Of a stretch of 64,000 nucleotides of DNA, positions 1 through 9,405 are shown piece after piece. Below the pieces are notes generated by a model that worked only from the letters and a program-made list of their open reading frames with translations, was not told the DNA's origin and did no database searches. Position 1 is the stretch's first letter. Each line of letters opens with the position of its first letter. The translations under genes and the position numbers were made by a program. Source of the DNA: Novosphingobium sp. ZN18A2 (lineage in GTDB: Bacteria > Pseudomonadota > Alphaproteobacteria > Sphingomonadales > Sphingomonadaceae); the NCBI RefSeq assembly GCF_036784765.1, contig NZ_CP136651.1:310001-374000 (forward strand), given 5' to 3'.

Positions 1-2
1 TG

Positions 3-539
3 GAACAGGCGAACGGCCTGCCCTCGCTATCGACGCGCATCCTGCCGCTGGTCAGCGAAACGCCGATGGCGGCAATGACCATTCCCGCCTATCTGGATGC
101 GCCGATGCCGCGCCTGTTCGGCATTACGTGGGGCGCGGAAGACCTTTCCGCCGCGATCGGCGCCACGCGCAAGCGCGATGCAAGCGGCGCGTGGACCGAT
201 ACCTTCCGCATGGTGCGCAGCCAGGTGGTGCTGACGGCGCACGCGATAGAAATCGCCGCGATCGACACGCTCTATGCCGATTTTTCCGATCCCGAAGGGC
301 TGAAGATCGCCGCCGATGAAGCGCGGCAAGACGGATTTGCCGGGATGCTGGCGATCCACCCGGCGCAAGTGCCCGTGATCAACGCCGCCTTCGCCCCCAG
401 CGACGAAGAACTGGCAGAAGCGCGCGCAATCGTGGCCGCCTTCGAAGCCAACCCGAACGCGGGCACCTTGCAGGTGGCAGGGAAAATGGTCGACCAGCCG
501 CACCTGAAACTGGCGCGGCAATTGCTGGCCGCCACGTAG
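3..539 (+). CDS. HpcH/HpaI aldolase / CitE-like CoA ester lyase (3' part)
   Basis: The gene enters from the left edge, so only the last 178 codons are present. The reading frame is open from base 3 and stops with TAG at 537-539. The protein carries the C-terminal half of the citrate lyase beta subunit-like TIM barrel, including the stretch FGITWGAEDLSAAIGA, where the GAEDL acid residues bind Mg2+ and substrate in the family, and GFAGMLAIHPAQV, typical of CitE/MclA/Ccl proteins. The family cleaves or forms CoA thioesters such as malyl-CoA or citramalyl-CoA in the cytoplasm. The substrate cannot be decided from this fragment. Family assignment is firm, exact reaction unknown. Confidence 0.85.
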   Translation, partial: EQANGLPSLSTRILPLVSETPMAAMTIPAYLDAPMPRLFGITWGAEDLSAAIGATRKRDASGAWTDTFRMVRSQVVLTAHAIEIAAIDTLYADFSDPEGLKIAADEARQDGFAGMLAIHPAQVPVINAAFAPSDEELAEARAIVAAFEANPNAGTLQVAGKMVDQPHLKLARQLLAAT

Positions 540-554
540 GTCCGAAGCCCGCGA

Positions 555-911
555 TCAATCGCCCGTCGGCACGTCCGAGCCTGCGGCCTGTGGCTGGTTT
601 GCGCCGGTTGCCGGGGCTCCGGTCGCAGGGGTGGCGGGGGCAATCGCCTCGTCAACCGCTTCCTGCGCCGCCTGCTTGTCCTCCGCGCTGGGCGGGGCGT
701 CCTTTTCCGCCTTGCGCGGGGCGAGCGGCGCCTGCGATTTCGACCCGTCGAGGTCGATCATCGCATCGCTGACCGTTCCGGGCAGCACTTCCCCGCCGGC
801 AGCGGCAGATTGCGCGGCGTCAGGCGCGGACTTGTCCTTGCCGCAGGCGGAAACGAGCGCGCTGGCGGCCAGAGCAGCGAGCAGGGCAGACTTGGGTATG
901 GCGCGGGTCAT
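555..911 (-). CDS. small lipoprotein, Ala/Pro-rich, unknown function
   Basis: A 118-residue protein. The frame is open upstream to 989, but the ATG at 911 gives a clean lipoprotein signal: MTRAIPKS, a hydrophobic Ala/Leu run, then LVSAC with the lipidated cysteine near residue 23. The mature part is low-complexity, rich in Ala, Pro and charged residues ([13 protein letters not shown] near the C-terminus), so it is probably disordered and anchored to a membrane in the periplasm. Its ATG overlaps the lipB stop by four bases (ATGA), so it is translationally coupled to lipB. No domain recognised. Confidence 0.7.
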   Translation of the reverse strand: MTRAIPKSALLAALAASALVSACGKDKSAPDAAQSAAAGGEVLPGTVSDAMIDLDGSKSQAPLAPRKAEKDAPPSAEDKQAAQEAVDEAIAPATPATGAPATGANQPQAAGSDVPTGD

Positions 912-1603
912 CTGGAATCCTTCGGCGGGCACGCCCTGTCCAACGCGGCCAGGAAATCCCCGGCGCGCGCCAGCAATGCCCGATCCCATGCCGGGGGCGC
1001 AACCTCGATTCCCAGCTGTTCAAGGCTGGTGACGCCGAATTCGTCGATCCCGCACGGCACGATGCCGGTAAAATGCGCAAGGTCGGGCGAAAGGTTCACC
1101 GAAAATCCGTGCATCGTCACCCAGCGGCGGATGCGCACGCCGATGGCGCCGATCTTTGCCTCGCGCCCGTCCGGCCCGTTGGTCCAGATGCCCACGCGGC
1201 CTTCGGCGCGCCAGCTTTCCAGTCCGAAGTCGCCCAGCGTATCGATCACCCAGCCTTCCAGCGCATGGACGAAGCCGCGCACGTCGCGCGCGCGTTTGGT
1301 CAGGTCCAGAAGGATATAGCCGATGCGCTGGCCCGGCCCGTGATAGGTATAGCGCCCGCCGCGCCCGGCCTCGACCACCTCGAAACGCGGATCGAGCAGT
1401 TCGGACGGCGCGGCGCTGGTTCCGGCGGTATAGACGGGCGGATGCTCCAGCAGCCAGACCAGTTCGCGCGCATCGCCCGCCGCAATGGCGGCATTGCGCG
1501 CGGTCATGGCGTCAAGCGCGGTGCGATAGGGCACCGGCGCGAAATCCTGCCGGATTTCTATCGATTCGGCAGCGGGATCGGGGATCGTGGCAGGATTTTC
1601 CAT
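908..1603 (-). CDS. lipB: octanoyltransferase LipB
   Basis: LipB moves the octanoyl group from octanoyl-ACP to the lipoyl domains of 2-oxoacid dehydrogenases and glycine cleavage H protein, the first step of de novo lipoate synthesis in the cytosol. The 231-residue protein has the family landmarks in order: [10 protein letters not shown] (about 55-64), [12 protein letters not shown] (81-92), the catalytic lysine in EAKIGAIGV (K150) and the acyl-accepting cysteine in FTGIVPCGI (C184). The frame is open to 1672, but the ATG at 1603 gives normal family length. The downstream lipoprotein gene starts inside its stop codon. Confidence 0.95.
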   Translation of the reverse strand: MENPATIPDPAAESIEIRQDFAPVPYRTALDAMTARNAAIAAGDARELVWLLEHPPVYTAGTSAAPSELLDPRFEVVEAGRGGRYTYHGPGQRIGYILLDLTKRARDVRGFVHALEGWVIDTLGDFGLESWRAEGRVGIWTNGPDGREAKIGAIGVRIRRWVTMHGFSVNLSPDLAHFTGIVPCGIDEFGVTSLEQLGIEVAPPAWDRALLARAGDFLAALDRACPPKDSR

Positions 1604-1719
1604 CGCAAGCGCGAGATGGCCCGCCTTGCCGCGCCGCGCAAGTGCCCCCGCACATTTCACGCGGCGCTCCACGGGACTGTGCAGAGCCGCATCGCATCGC
1701 TAAACAGGGCGGGCAACTT

Positions 1720-2550
1720 ATGGACCGGCCGGTGACAAAACTCGATATTTCCGCAGCATGGACCAGCGCAACGCGCATGGTTTCAGCCAACCGTGACATG
1801 CTTATGGCCATCGCGGGGGTGTTCTTCCTGCTGCCCGGACTGGCGGTGGCCGTGTTCATGGGCGATCCCGACATCGCGTCGAACGTCGATCCCAAGCAGG
1901 CGATGACGATCCTGGCCGAAACCTATCTTTCCGCCGCGCCGCTGCTGATCTTCGTCTCGCTTTTGCAGCTTACAGGGACGCTGATTGTGCTGATCGTGAT
2001 GATAGATCCGTCGCGCCCCACCGTTGCCGAGGCGATCAAGCGCGGATTCGTGGCCACGCCGCCCTATTTCGGGGCGCAAGTGCTGGTCTATGTGGTGGGG
2101 GGCTTCACCATGCTGGCGCTGGCCAGCCTGCTGGCGGCAACGGGCGTCGCGGTACTGGCGGCCGCCGCGCTGGTGGCGCTTTTCGTCGCGATGGTGTGGG
2201 TATTGCTGCGCGTGTCGCTGGTCGCGCCGGTGCTTGCCAGCAGCGAAACGCGCAACCCGGTTACGGCGATAAAGCGCAGCTGGAGCCTGACGACGGGCAA
2301 TTCGCCCTATCTCCTTGCGTTTTACGGGCTATCCGCGCTGCTGTTCTTCGTCGTTTACGGCCTGATCATGATGTTCGCCGGGGTCGTGCTGGCGCTGACC
2401 ACGTCGGGATCGGTCCAGACGGTGCTGGCCGCGGTAGTATCGAGCGCGCTGTTTTCGGCCTGGCTGGTCTATTTCGCGGCGATGACGGCGGCGGTGCACC
2501 GGCAACTGTCCGGCCCGCCCTCTGGCGAAACCCGCGAAGTCTTCGAATAA
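1720..2550 (+). CDS. polytopic membrane protein (glycerophosphodiesterase membrane-domain-like)
   Basis: A 276-residue integral membrane protein, starting MDRPVTKLDISAAWTSA. About five to six hydrophobic segments are visible: roughly 28-47, 70-92, a long pair at 110-165, 198-228 and 232-258. The motif NPVTAIKRSWSLTTGN before the fifth segment is seen in proteins annotated as membrane domain of glycerophosphoryl diester phosphodiesterase, but no catalytic domain is attached, so enzymatic activity is not supported. The frame is open far upstream, antisense to lipB; ATG 1720 is chosen because it begins the membrane protein and follows lipB's upstream region. Divergent from lipB. Confidence 0.75.
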   Translation: MDRPVTKLDISAAWTSATRMVSANRDMLMAIAGVFFLLPGLAVAVFMGDPDIASNVDPKQAMTILAETYLSAAPLLIFVSLLQLTGTLIVLIVMIDPSRPTVAEAIKRGFVATPPYFGAQVLVYVVGGFTMLALASLLAATGVAVLAAAALVALFVAMVWVLLRVSLVAPVLASSETRNPVTAIKRSWSLTTGNSPYLLAFYGLSALLFFVVYGLIMMFAGVVLALTTSGSVQTVLAAVVSSALFSAWLVYFAAMTAAVHRQLSGPPSGETREVFE

Positions 2551-2625
2551 CAGGATAGGGGAATAACAGGGGAAGGGCGCGGATCGACGCGCGCCGGCCC
2601 TGCAGCCCCGCTGTTTCTTCCGGCC

Positions 2626-3252
2626 CTATTCCTTCCAGCCCCAGAAAAGCTGGCAAGGCAGCACGTTCCAGGGTTCGAAACCCTTGTCGATGTTCTTGAA
2701 GTGCAGCGCCATGAAATCACGGCACTTGGCGGAGAACTGGTAGACAAGGAACGCCCCGCCCTTGCGCAGCACGCGGTGCGTGGCGCCCGCGATCGCCGGG
2801 CCAACGCCATCGGGCAGGGTGGAGAAGGGCAGGCCCGACAGCACATAGTCGGCGTGGTCGAAACCGTGCGCCTTCACGATGTCCTCTACATCGGCGGCGG
2901 ACCCGTTCACCGCGATAAAGCGCGAATCCCCGATCGTGCGCGTCAGGTATTCGATGAAATCGGGATTGGTATCGATCACGATCAGTGTGCCGTCGCGCGG
3001 AAGCCGGTCTAGCACCGGGCGGCAGAACGTGCCGACGCCGGGACCGTATTCGACGAAAAGCTTGCAGTTTTCCCAGTCGACCGGGGCCAGCATCTTGTTG
3101 ATCGTGCGGCGCGAAGACGGGATGATCGATCCCACCATGACCGGGTGCTTGAGAAAGCCCTTGAAGAAAACACCCCAGGGTCCGAGCATTCGTTCTGCCT
3201 TGCGCTTTGCCCTGCGGAGCGCAGGCTCGCGCGCGGCTTGGGTGGAAGTCAT
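2626..3252 (-). CDS. class I SAM-dependent methyltransferase, PmtA/KsgA-like
   Basis: A 208-residue methyltransferase starting MTSTQAAREPAL. Motif I is VEYGPGVGTF (about 67-76), followed by a second-strand acidic loop (VIDTNPDFIEYL) and SGLPFSTLP near residue 147, the position of the NPPY-like motif in the rRNA dimethylase / Rhizobium-type phospholipid N-methyltransferase group. A basic, amphipathic N-terminus (RRAKRKAERMLGPWGVFFKGFL) suggests membrane association, as known for PmtA. Likely phosphatidylethanolamine N-methylation, but an rRNA or other substrate is not excluded. The frame is open to 3498; ATG 3252 gives family length. Divergent from the MFS gene. Confidence 0.75.
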   Translation of the reverse strand: MTSTQAAREPALRRAKRKAERMLGPWGVFFKGFLKHPVMVGSIIPSSRRTINKMLAPVDWENCKLFVEYGPGVGTFCRPVLDRLPRDGTLIVIDTNPDFIEYLTRTIGDSRFIAVNGSAADVEDIVKAHGFDHADYVLSGLPFSTLPDGVGPAIAGATHRVLRKGGAFLVYQFSAKCRDFMALHFKNIDKGFEPWNVLPCQLFWGWKE

Positions 3253-3373
3253 TCGCGACAGTATCCTTTTCACGCAATATTGCGCTTTGGCGGGGCCGTC
3301 GCAAATTTGCCGACCGATTGCAAGCGTGGCCGGCACGGCGTAACGCTTCGGCACCAGAGGGGAGAGCCAAGTC

Positions 3374-4723
3374 GTGACAGCATCGTCGACCGATGCCAGC
3401 CGCCTGCCGCGCGACCGGCTTGCGCTGCTTTTTACCGTGATGCTGACCACCGCCGCGGGCAATACCGCGATGCAATCGGTCATGCCATCGATCGGCACGC
3501 ACCTTGGCGTTGCCGACGTGTGGGTAAGCCTTGCCTATTCGTGGTCCGCGCTGCTGTGGATGCTGCTGGCCCCGTTCTGGGCCCGCCGGTCCGACCGGCG
3601 CGGACGCAAGGCGATGATGGCGCTGGGCCTGTCGGGTTTCGCGCTGTCCTTCGCGCTGTGCGGGGCGGTGCTTTATGGCGGGCTGAACGGCTGGCTTACC
3701 GCCGGCATGACGATGGCGCTTTTCGCGCTGTTCCGTTCGCTTTACGGCGGCTTCGGCTCGGCCGCGCCGCCCGCCGTTCAGGCTTATGTCGCCAGCCGCA
3801 CGGACCGCGCCACGCGCACCAGGACGCTGGCCATGATCGTTTCCAGCTTCGGCCTTGGCACGGTGATCGGCCCCGCGCTGGCGCCGCTGCTGGTATTCCC
3901 CGGCCTTGGGCTGGTCGGCCCGTTCGTGGCTTTTACGGTCTTCGCGGTCGTCGTGCTTGTCCTGCTGCGCCTGCGCCTGCCCAACGACGATCCGCGCTAT
4001 GCCGCGCGCGGAGAGATCGTGGGCGATCCGTACAGCGCCGCATCGGGCGCACGCAGCCTTGCGCGGCGTCATTCCGGAGAGGACATCGCCGAGGACGAGA
4101 ACCTTGACGAATTGCGGCAGGACGAAAGCCGGCCGCACGGCAAGCTGCACTGGACGGACGCCCGGCTGCGGCCCTGGCTGCTGGCCGGCGTGTTGGGCGG
4201 GCAGGTGCAATCGATGATGCTGGGGATCATCGGCTTCCTCATCCTCGACCGGCTGGGCCTGCGCAGCACGCCGGACCTGGGCGCGGGGCCGACCGGCCTT
4301 GTGCTGATGAGCGGCGCGCTTGCCACCCTGCTGGCGCAATGGGGCCTGATCCCCGGCCTTTCGCTCGGCCCGCGCACCGCGGCGCTGTGGGGAATAGGGC
4401 TTTCAGGCATCGGTGTGCTGGGCGTGGCGCTGGGGCCGAACCTTCACAGCCTGGCCGCGGCCTTCGCGATCTGTTCGCTGGGATTCGGCCTGTTCCGGCC
4501 CGGTTTCACATCGGGGATGAGCCTTGCGGTCGCCCCGTCGGAACAGGGGCAGGTCGCGGGGATCGTCGCGGCGGTGAACGGATCGGCCTATATCGTCTCG
4601 CCGGCGATCGGCGTGTTCCTTTACGACCATGTCGAAGGCGTGGCGTGGATCATCATCGAGGCGTTCTGCATTGCCGTGCTGGCCGTCGGTATGAAGGGGC
4701 TGCCGCGCGACGAGGTGGAATAG
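3374..4723 (+). CDS. MFS transporter
   Basis: A 449-residue major facilitator superfamily permease in the cytoplasmic membrane. Twelve hydrophobic segments can be traced, with the loop 2-3 signature as FWARRSDRRGRKAMMALGL near residue 75 and a long, charged, acidic central loop (around residues 205-250) between the two six-helix halves. The second half repeats the fold. It starts with GTG at 3374, preceded by a GGGGAGAG ribosome-binding site at about 3358-3365. The drug/H+ antiporter (TetA-like) group is likely from the loop 2-3 motif; the substrate is unknown. It stands alone, divergent from the methyltransferase. Confidence 0.85.
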   Translation: MTASSTDASRLPRDRLALLFTVMLTTAAGNTAMQSVMPSIGTHLGVADVWVSLAYSWSALLWMLLAPFWARRSDRRGRKAMMALGLSGFALSFALCGAVLYGGLNGWLTAGMTMALFALFRSLYGGFGSAAPPAVQAYVASRTDRATRTRTLAMIVSSFGLGTVIGPALAPLLVFPGLGLVGPFVAFTVFAVVVLVLLRLRLPNDDPRYAARGEIVGDPYSAASGARSLARRHSGEDIAEDENLDELRQDESRPHGKLHWTDARLRPWLLAGVLGGQVQSMMLGIIGFLILDRLGLRSTPDLGAGPTGLVLMSGALATLLAQWGLIPGLSLGPRTAALWGIGLSGIGVLGVALGPNLHSLAAAFAICSLGFGLFRPGFTSGMSLAVAPSEQGQVAGIVAAVNGSAYIVSPAIGVFLYDHVEGVAWIIIEAFCIAVLAVGMKGLPRDEVE

Positions 4724-4736
4724 GGGTTGAATCCCC
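4723..4736 (+). terminator. small GC hairpin at the MFS stop codon
   Basis: GGGG-TTGAAT-CCCC begins at the last base of the MFS stop codon. It is a four-base-pair hairpin without a clear T run, so a terminator function is only possible. Confidence 0.25.
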
Positions 4737-4849
4737 ACTGCGCGTGACCGGACGGACACGTTCACGTCCCGTTCGCGGCAAGCACCGGATTACCAACCCG
4801 AATCGACACAAACCGTGTGGAAAACGGGGGAAAACCGCCTTGTTGTGAC

Positions 4850-4872
4850 GATTCGCGAGGGTTAAGCGAATC
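4850..4872. promoter_or_regulatory. 7-bp inverted repeat upstream of rpe
   Basis: GATTCGC (4850-4856) and GCGAATC (4866-4872) form a perfect inverted repeat with a 9-bp spacer in the 206-bp gap before rpe. Each arm carries a GANTC methylation target (GATTC and GAATC). It may be an operator for the rpe-heparinase-purH run. No bound protein can be named. Confidence 0.3.
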
Positions 4873-4929
4873 AGTTACATCCTGCCTGCTTTTCCGGGCA
4901 GCCGCACCTCACGGAAAAAAGCCGACCGA

Positions 4930-5592
4930 ATGACCGTGCCGCTGATCTCCCCCTCTATCCTTTCCGCCGATTTCGCACGGCTGGGCGAAGAAGTGCGCGC
5001 GGTGGACGCCGCCGGGGCCGACTGGATCCATGTCGACGTGATGGACGGGCATTACGTGCCGAACCTCACCATCGGGCCGATGGTGGTAAAGGCGCTGCGC
5101 CCGCACAGCGACAAGCCGTTCGACGTTCACCTGATGATCAGCCCGGTCGATCCCTACCTCCAGGCTTTTGCCGATGCCGGTGCGGACCACATCATCGTCC
5201 ACCCCGAAGCCGGGCCGCACGTCCACCGCACGCTTCAGGAAATCCGCCGCCTGGGCAAGAAGCCGGGCGTATCGCTCAACCCCGGCACACCGGCCAAGAT
5301 GCTCGACTACCTGATCGACGAGGTCGACGTTGTCCTGATCATGAGTGTCAATCCCGGTTTCGGCGGGCAGAAGTTCATTTCCAGCCAGCTTCGCAAGATC
5401 GAGGCGGTGCGCAAGATGATCGAAAAATCGGGCCGCAAGATCTGGCTCGAGGTCGATGGCGGCGTCGATCCGCAGACCGCGCCGCTATGCGTCGATGCGG
5501 GCGCCGATGTGCTCGTGGCCGGATCGGCCACGTTTCGCGGCGGGCCGGATTGCTATGCGGCCAATATCGCCGCACTAAAGGGAGCCGGCTGA
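4930..5592 (+). CDS. rpe: ribulose-phosphate 3-epimerase
   Basis: Interconverts ribulose 5-phosphate and xylulose 5-phosphate in the pentose phosphate pathway. The 220-residue TIM barrel shows all family signatures: [16 protein letters not shown] at the N-terminus, [14 protein letters not shown] (metal-binding D and H), [12 protein letters not shown] in the phosphate-binding/closing region, and the C-terminal [11 protein letters not shown]. Full family length. It starts at ATG 4930 with only a weak Shine-Dalgarno (GGAAAA). The heparinase gene follows after 3 bp and purH after another 13 bp, so the three are probably one transcript. Confidence 0.96.
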   Translation: MTVPLISPSILSADFARLGEEVRAVDAAGADWIHVDVMDGHYVPNLTIGPMVVKALRPHSDKPFDVHLMISPVDPYLQAFADAGADHIIVHPEAGPHVHRTLQEIRRLGKKPGVSLNPGTPAKMLDYLIDEVDVVLIMSVNPGFGGQKFISSQLRKIEAVRKMIEKSGRKIWLEVDGGVDPQTAPLCVDAGADVLVAGSATFRGGPDCYAANIAALKGAG

Positions 5593-5595
5593 ACC

Positions 5596-7554
5596 ATGGC
5601 GGAAGATGGCGTCACTATTGCCCGGGGCACGACCCGCGACCGTGACGCCTTTCGCCCCGCGATCCCGCTCGGCGCCGGAGAGGAGGCCCACCTTATCGAG
5701 GACGCTGCCCAGCCCGACAGCAACGATGCGGCCGAATCCGGTTCAGTATTGGCCGCTTCGGAATTGGCCGATGACGTCATGCCGGAAACCGCAATACCCG
5801 ACAGCGATATGACCGGGACTGGCAACCTCCCGCCGGATGAGGTGATCCAGCCGGGCCGCGCGCTGACCGTTACCGATTTCTCCGCGCCCGCGCTCGGCAT
5901 GGGTGAACGCTTCGTGCGCTTCGCCTATGCGATGGGCCTGCCCTCCACGGTGCTCCACCCTTTCCGCAAGAGCGCGAAGCCGCGCCTGCTGGCCACCGTC
6001 ACCAACCCGCTGGCCGGAGACAAGGTGGCGGGCACCGCGCTGCGTGCCGGGCACTTCCTGCTCCACGGCGTGAAGGCGCCTATCGCGGATACGGAGTTTT
6101 CCGGCCCGCGCCTTGCCCCGCCGTTCGAACGCATGGTGCACGGCTTCACCTGGCTTGCCGACCTTGAAGCCTGCGCCCCGCGTCAGCAGTGCACGCAAGT
6201 GGCCGAACGCGTGCTGGGCGCATGGCTTTCCGCCAATCCCCAGCCGGACCGGACGCCCGCGTGGGACGTGGGCAACGTGGGCCACCGGCTGATGAACTGG
6301 CTGGTTCACGCCCCGCTGATCCTTTCGGGCGACAAGCAGTCCCGCGCGAAAGTGCTGATCACCATGCTGGCCACCGCGCGCTGGCTGGACCGGCACGTGG
6401 GCAAGGCGCAGGACCGGCTTGGTGAAGTGGCCGGATGGTGCGGCATCGTTGCCGCCGGCCTTCTGCTGGAAGGCGGGAAGGCGCGGCGGCTCTATGGCGA
6501 AATGGGGCTGATCCGCGCGCTGGGCGAACTGGTGGGCGACGATGGCGGCGTCCTTTCGCGCAGTCCGCTGGGGCAGATAGAGGCAATCGCGCTGCTGGTG
6601 CGGCTGCGTGCCTGCTATGCGGCGGTGCGGCGCGATCCGCCCGAACAGATCGACGTCATGCTGTCGCTGCTCGTGCCGCCGCTGCTGGCGATGCTGCACG
6701 GTGACGGCGCCGTGGCAAGCTGGCAGGGCGCGGGCGCGGTCACGGCGGAACGGATAGAGGCGCTGATCGCGGCCAGCGGCGTGCGCACCCGGCCTTTGCG
6801 CGATGCGCGCCAGTGGGGATACCAGCGCGTTTCGGCGGGCAAGGGCGTGCTGATCATGGACGCCGCGCCGCCGCCACTGGCCCGGCACGCACGGTGCGGC
6901 TGTGCATCGACGCTGGCGTTCGAATTCAGCCACGGCGCGCAGCGCATCATCGTCAACTGCGGGGGCGCGGCGTTCGCGGGCGGGATGATCCCGCTGCGGC
7001 TGGAACAGGGCCTGCGCGCCACGGCCGCCCATTCCACGCTGGCGATAGACGATTTCAACTCCACCGCGGTGCTGATCAACGGCCGCCTTGGCTCCGGGGT
7101 ATCCGAAGTAGAGCTCGACCGGCGCACGCTGGCGGCGGACAGCGGGCCGGGCGCGACGCGGATAGAGGCCAGCCACAATGGCTATGTCCCGCGCTATGGC
7201 CTTACCCACCGCCGCATCCTGATCCTGCGTGACGACGGCAGCGAGCTGCGCGGCGAAGACCTGCTTGTGCCCGCCGGCCGCAAGGGCAAGCGCGGAACGA
7301 TCGGCGTTGCGTTGCGCTTCCACCTTGCCCCGCACGTAGAGATAGCGCAGGGCGAGGACGGGCAGGGCGTAACGCTCTCGCTGCCCGATGGCAGCCTGTG
7401 GCAGTTCCGTTCGGGCCGCGATGCGATCAGCGTGGAGGAAAGCCTCTGGGCAGATGGCAGGGGCCGCCCGCACGGCACGCGGCAACTGGTTATCGCGGCC
7501 AAGGTTCCGCGCAGCGGGGAGACGTTCTCCTGGCTGCTCAAGAAGATGAGATAG
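5596..7554 (+). CDS. heparinase II/III family protein
   Basis: A 652-residue protein. The first 90 residues are acidic and look disordered. They are followed by the alpha/alpha-toroid region of the heparinase II/III family ([31 protein letters not shown]) and, from about residue 420, the C-terminal beta-sandwich Hepar_II_III domain ([49 protein letters not shown]). In sphingomonads this gene commonly sits just before purH. No signal peptide is visible, so an extracellular polysaccharide lyase role is doubtful; the true substrate is unknown. It starts at ATG 5596, 3 bp after rpe. Confidence 0.85.
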   Translation: MAEDGVTIARGTTRDRDAFRPAIPLGAGEEAHLIEDAAQPDSNDAAESGSVLAASELADDVMPETAIPDSDMTGTGNLPPDEVIQPGRALTVTDFSAPALGMGERFVRFAYAMGLPSTVLHPFRKSAKPRLLATVTNPLAGDKVAGTALRAGHFLLHGVKAPIADTEFSGPRLAPPFERMVHGFTWLADLEACAPRQQCTQVAERVLGAWLSANPQPDRTPAWDVGNVGHRLMNWLVHAPLILSGDKQSRAKVLITMLATARWLDRHVGKAQDRLGEVAGWCGIVAAGLLLEGGKARRLYGEMGLIRALGELVGDDGGVLSRSPLGQIEAIALLVRLRACYAAVRRDPPEQIDVMLSLLVPPLLAMLHGDGAVASWQGAGAVTAERIEALIAASGVRTRPLRDARQWGYQRVSAGKGVLIMDAAPPPLARHARCGCASTLAFEFSHGAQRIIVNCGGAAFAGGMIPLRLEQGLRATAAHSTLAIDDFNSTAVLINGRLGSGVSEVELDRRTLAADSGPGATRIEASHNGYVPRYGLTHRRILILRDDGSELRGEDLLVPAGRKGKRGTIGVALRFHLAPHVEIAQGEDGQGVTLSLPDGSLWQFRSGRDAISVEESLWADGRGRPHGTRQLVIAAKVPRSGETFSWLLKKMR

Positions 7555-7567
7555 GGAAGCAAAAATC

Positions 7568-9157
7568 GTGAGCGAGGTTAAGATCCGCCGGGCACTTCTT
7601 TCAGTGTCCGACAAATCCGGCTTGGCAGAGCTGGGCAAGGCGCTTGCCGGGCGCGGCGTGGAACTGGTTTCGACCGGCGGCACCGCAAGGGCGCTGCGCG
7701 ACGCCGGGCTGGAAGTGCGCGACGTATCCGACCTTACCGGATTTCCGGAAATGATGGACGGCCGGGTGAAAACGCTGCACCCGATGGTCCACGGCGGATT
7801 GCTGGCCGTGCGCGACAACCCCGAACACGCCGCCGCGATGGCCGAACATGCCATCGGCGCGATCGACCTTGTGGTGGTGAACCTCTATCCGTTCGAGGCA
7901 ACGGTCGCCAAGGGCGCGGATCGCGACACGATTATCGAGAACATCGATATCGGCGGTCCCTCGATGGTGCGCTCTGCCGCGAAAAACCACGCCTATGTGA
8001 CGATCGTGACCGATCCGGCCGACTATGACGGCCTTCTGGGCGAGCTTGACGCGAACGACGGCGCGACCACCACGGAATTCCGCAAGCTGATGGCGGCCCG
8101 CGCCTTCGCGCAGACCGCCGCCTATGACGCGATGATCAGCCAGTGGTTCGCCTTTGCCGACCAGCAGGAAATGTTCCCCGAGATGCTGGCGGTGAACGGC
8201 CGCCGCGTGACCGAACTGCGTTATGGCGAAAACCCGCACCAGCGCGCCGCGCTCTACACGCCGGTCGGCCCACACGCGAAGGGTATCGCGCAAGGGGAGC
8301 AGGTGCAGGGCAAGGCGCTTTCGTACAACAACTACAACGATGCCGACGCCGCGCTTGAGCTATGCGCCGAATTCCGAGGGCAGGGGCCTTCGGTGGTAAT
8401 CGTGAAGCACGCCAACCCCTGCGGCGTGGCGCAGGCCGATACGCTGCTGGACGCATGGAAGGGTGCGCTGGCGTGCGACGATGTTTCGGCCTTCGGCGGT
8501 ATCGTTGCCGTCAACCAGACGCTTGACGGGCCGACCGCCGAAGCGATTTGCGAGATATTCACCGAAGTCGTCGTCGCACCCGATGCCGACGATGCCGCGC
8601 GGGCCGCTTTCGCGAAGAAGAAGAACCTTCGCCTGCTGCTTACCGGCGACCTGCCCGATCCCCGCCGTGGCGGGTTGCAGGTAAAGCCGATCACCGGCGG
8701 CCTGCTGGTGCAGACGCGCGACAACGGCGCGATTTCGGAAGCAGACCTGAAAGTCGTGACCAAACGCGCACCGACCGAACAGGAACTGAAAGACTGCCTG
8801 TTCGCCTGGACCGTGGCGCGCCACGTGAAGTCCAACGCGATCGTCTATGCCAAGGACGGCGTGACCGCCGGTATCGGCGCGGGCCAGATGAACCGGCGCG
8901 ATTCCAGCCGCATCGCCGCGATGAAGGCGGCAGAGGCGGCGGAGAAGTTCGGCTGGGCAAAGCCGCGCACGGCGGGCAGCGCCGTTGCATCGGACGCGTT
9001 CTTCCCCTTTGCCGACGGCTTGCTGGCCGCCGCCGAGGCGGGCGCGACCGCGATCATCCAGCCGGGCGGATCGATCCGCGACGAAGACGTGATCGCCGCG
9101 GCCGACGAAGCGGGCCTTGCGATGGTCTTCACAGGAATGCGGCACTTCCGGCATTGA
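7568..9157 (+). CDS. purH: bifunctional AICAR formyltransferase / IMP cyclohydrolase
   Basis: Catalyses the last two steps of IMP synthesis: formyl transfer to AICAR and ring closure. The 529-residue protein has the N-terminal MGS-like cyclohydrolase domain ([37 protein letters not shown]) and the C-terminal transformylase domain with the catalytic Lys-His pair in [11 protein letters not shown] and the nucleotide-binding [12 protein letters not shown]. The C-terminus [11 protein letters not shown] is canonical. It uses a GTG start at 7568, 13 bp downstream of the heparinase gene. A perfect 12-bp hairpin overlaps its stop codon. Confidence 0.97.
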   Translation: MSEVKIRRALLSVSDKSGLAELGKALAGRGVELVSTGGTARALRDAGLEVRDVSDLTGFPEMMDGRVKTLHPMVHGGLLAVRDNPEHAAAMAEHAIGAIDLVVVNLYPFEATVAKGADRDTIIENIDIGGPSMVRSAAKNHAYVTIVTDPADYDGLLGELDANDGATTTEFRKLMAARAFAQTAAYDAMISQWFAFADQQEMFPEMLAVNGRRVTELRYGENPHQRAALYTPVGPHAKGIAQGEQVQGKALSYNNYNDADAALELCAEFRGQGPSVVIVKHANPCGVAQADTLLDAWKGALACDDVSAFGGIVAVNQTLDGPTAEAICEIFTEVVVAPDADDAARAAFAKKKNLRLLLTGDLPDPRRGGLQVKPITGGLLVQTRDNGAISEADLKVVTKRAPTEQELKDCLFAWTVARHVKSNAIVYAKDGVTAGIGAGQMNRRDSSRIAAMKAAEAAEKFGWAKPRTAGSAVASDAFFPFADGLLAAAEAGATAIIQPGGSIRDEDVIAAADEAGLAMVFTGMRHFRH

Positions 9158-9178
9158 TCGGCCTTTGGCCGATCAATG
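9152..9178 (+). terminator. hairpin overlapping the purH stop codon
   Basis: CATTGATCGGCC (9152-9163) and GGCCGATCAATG (9167-9178) are perfect 12-bp arms around a TTT loop. The left arm contains the purH TGA. There is no following T run, so it could act as a Rho-shielding or mRNA 3'-end stabilising structure rather than a classical terminator. Confidence 0.55.
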
Positions 9179-9186
9179 TGGTCGGA

Positions 9187-9395
9187 TTGCCGCCAGTCTT
9201 GCCGACCTGATACCTGGTTCAATCGGCAGTCTGGCGGAACCGCACCGGCCCGCTCCCCCACCCGGCCACCCGATCAGGATAATTCCATGGGTGGCCGGGT
9301 GGGGGAGTGGGCCGGTGCCGTAAGGCGTGGCCGGACGGCCATGCCGTCCGCCGGTCCGACAGCCGGATCAGGCGTCACGCCTGCCCGACCGGCGG
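9187..9395. repeat. cluster of inverted repeats in the purH / hydrolase convergent gap
   Basis: Four further hairpins fill the gap. First, imperfect arms 9187-9205 / 9223-9239. Second, the strongest: 30-bp arms 9242-9271 / 9289-9318 that differ at one position (a G-T wobble), with a 17-nt loop. Third, 8-bp arms CGGACGGC / GCCGTCCG (9332-9339 / 9343-9350). Fourth, AGGCGT-C-ACGCCT (9370-9382) nested between partly complementary arms 9349-9361 / 9383-9395. The region separates convergent purH and the cell-wall hydrolase gene and may end transcription from both sides. It could also be a REP-type or mobile palindromic element. No open reading frame is credible here. Confidence 0.6.
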
Positions 9396-9405
9396 CCATC
9401 AAGCC

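Noticed and set aside
2717..4339. 540-residue minus-strand frame overlapping the methyltransferase and MFS genes
   Set aside because: Same reason: low-complexity basic sequence, antisense to recognisable proteins.
4743..4777. Short GGACGTGAACGTGTCC-like self-complementary stretch before rpe
   Set aside because: The pairing is broken and short; no consistent arms could be drawn.
5743..7854. 703-residue minus-strand open frame opposite the heparinase gene
   Set aside because: GC-rich DNA leaves long antisense frames open. The composition (His/Arg/Gln/Ala rich, no domain) is that of a shadow, and the plus-strand protein has clear family motifs.
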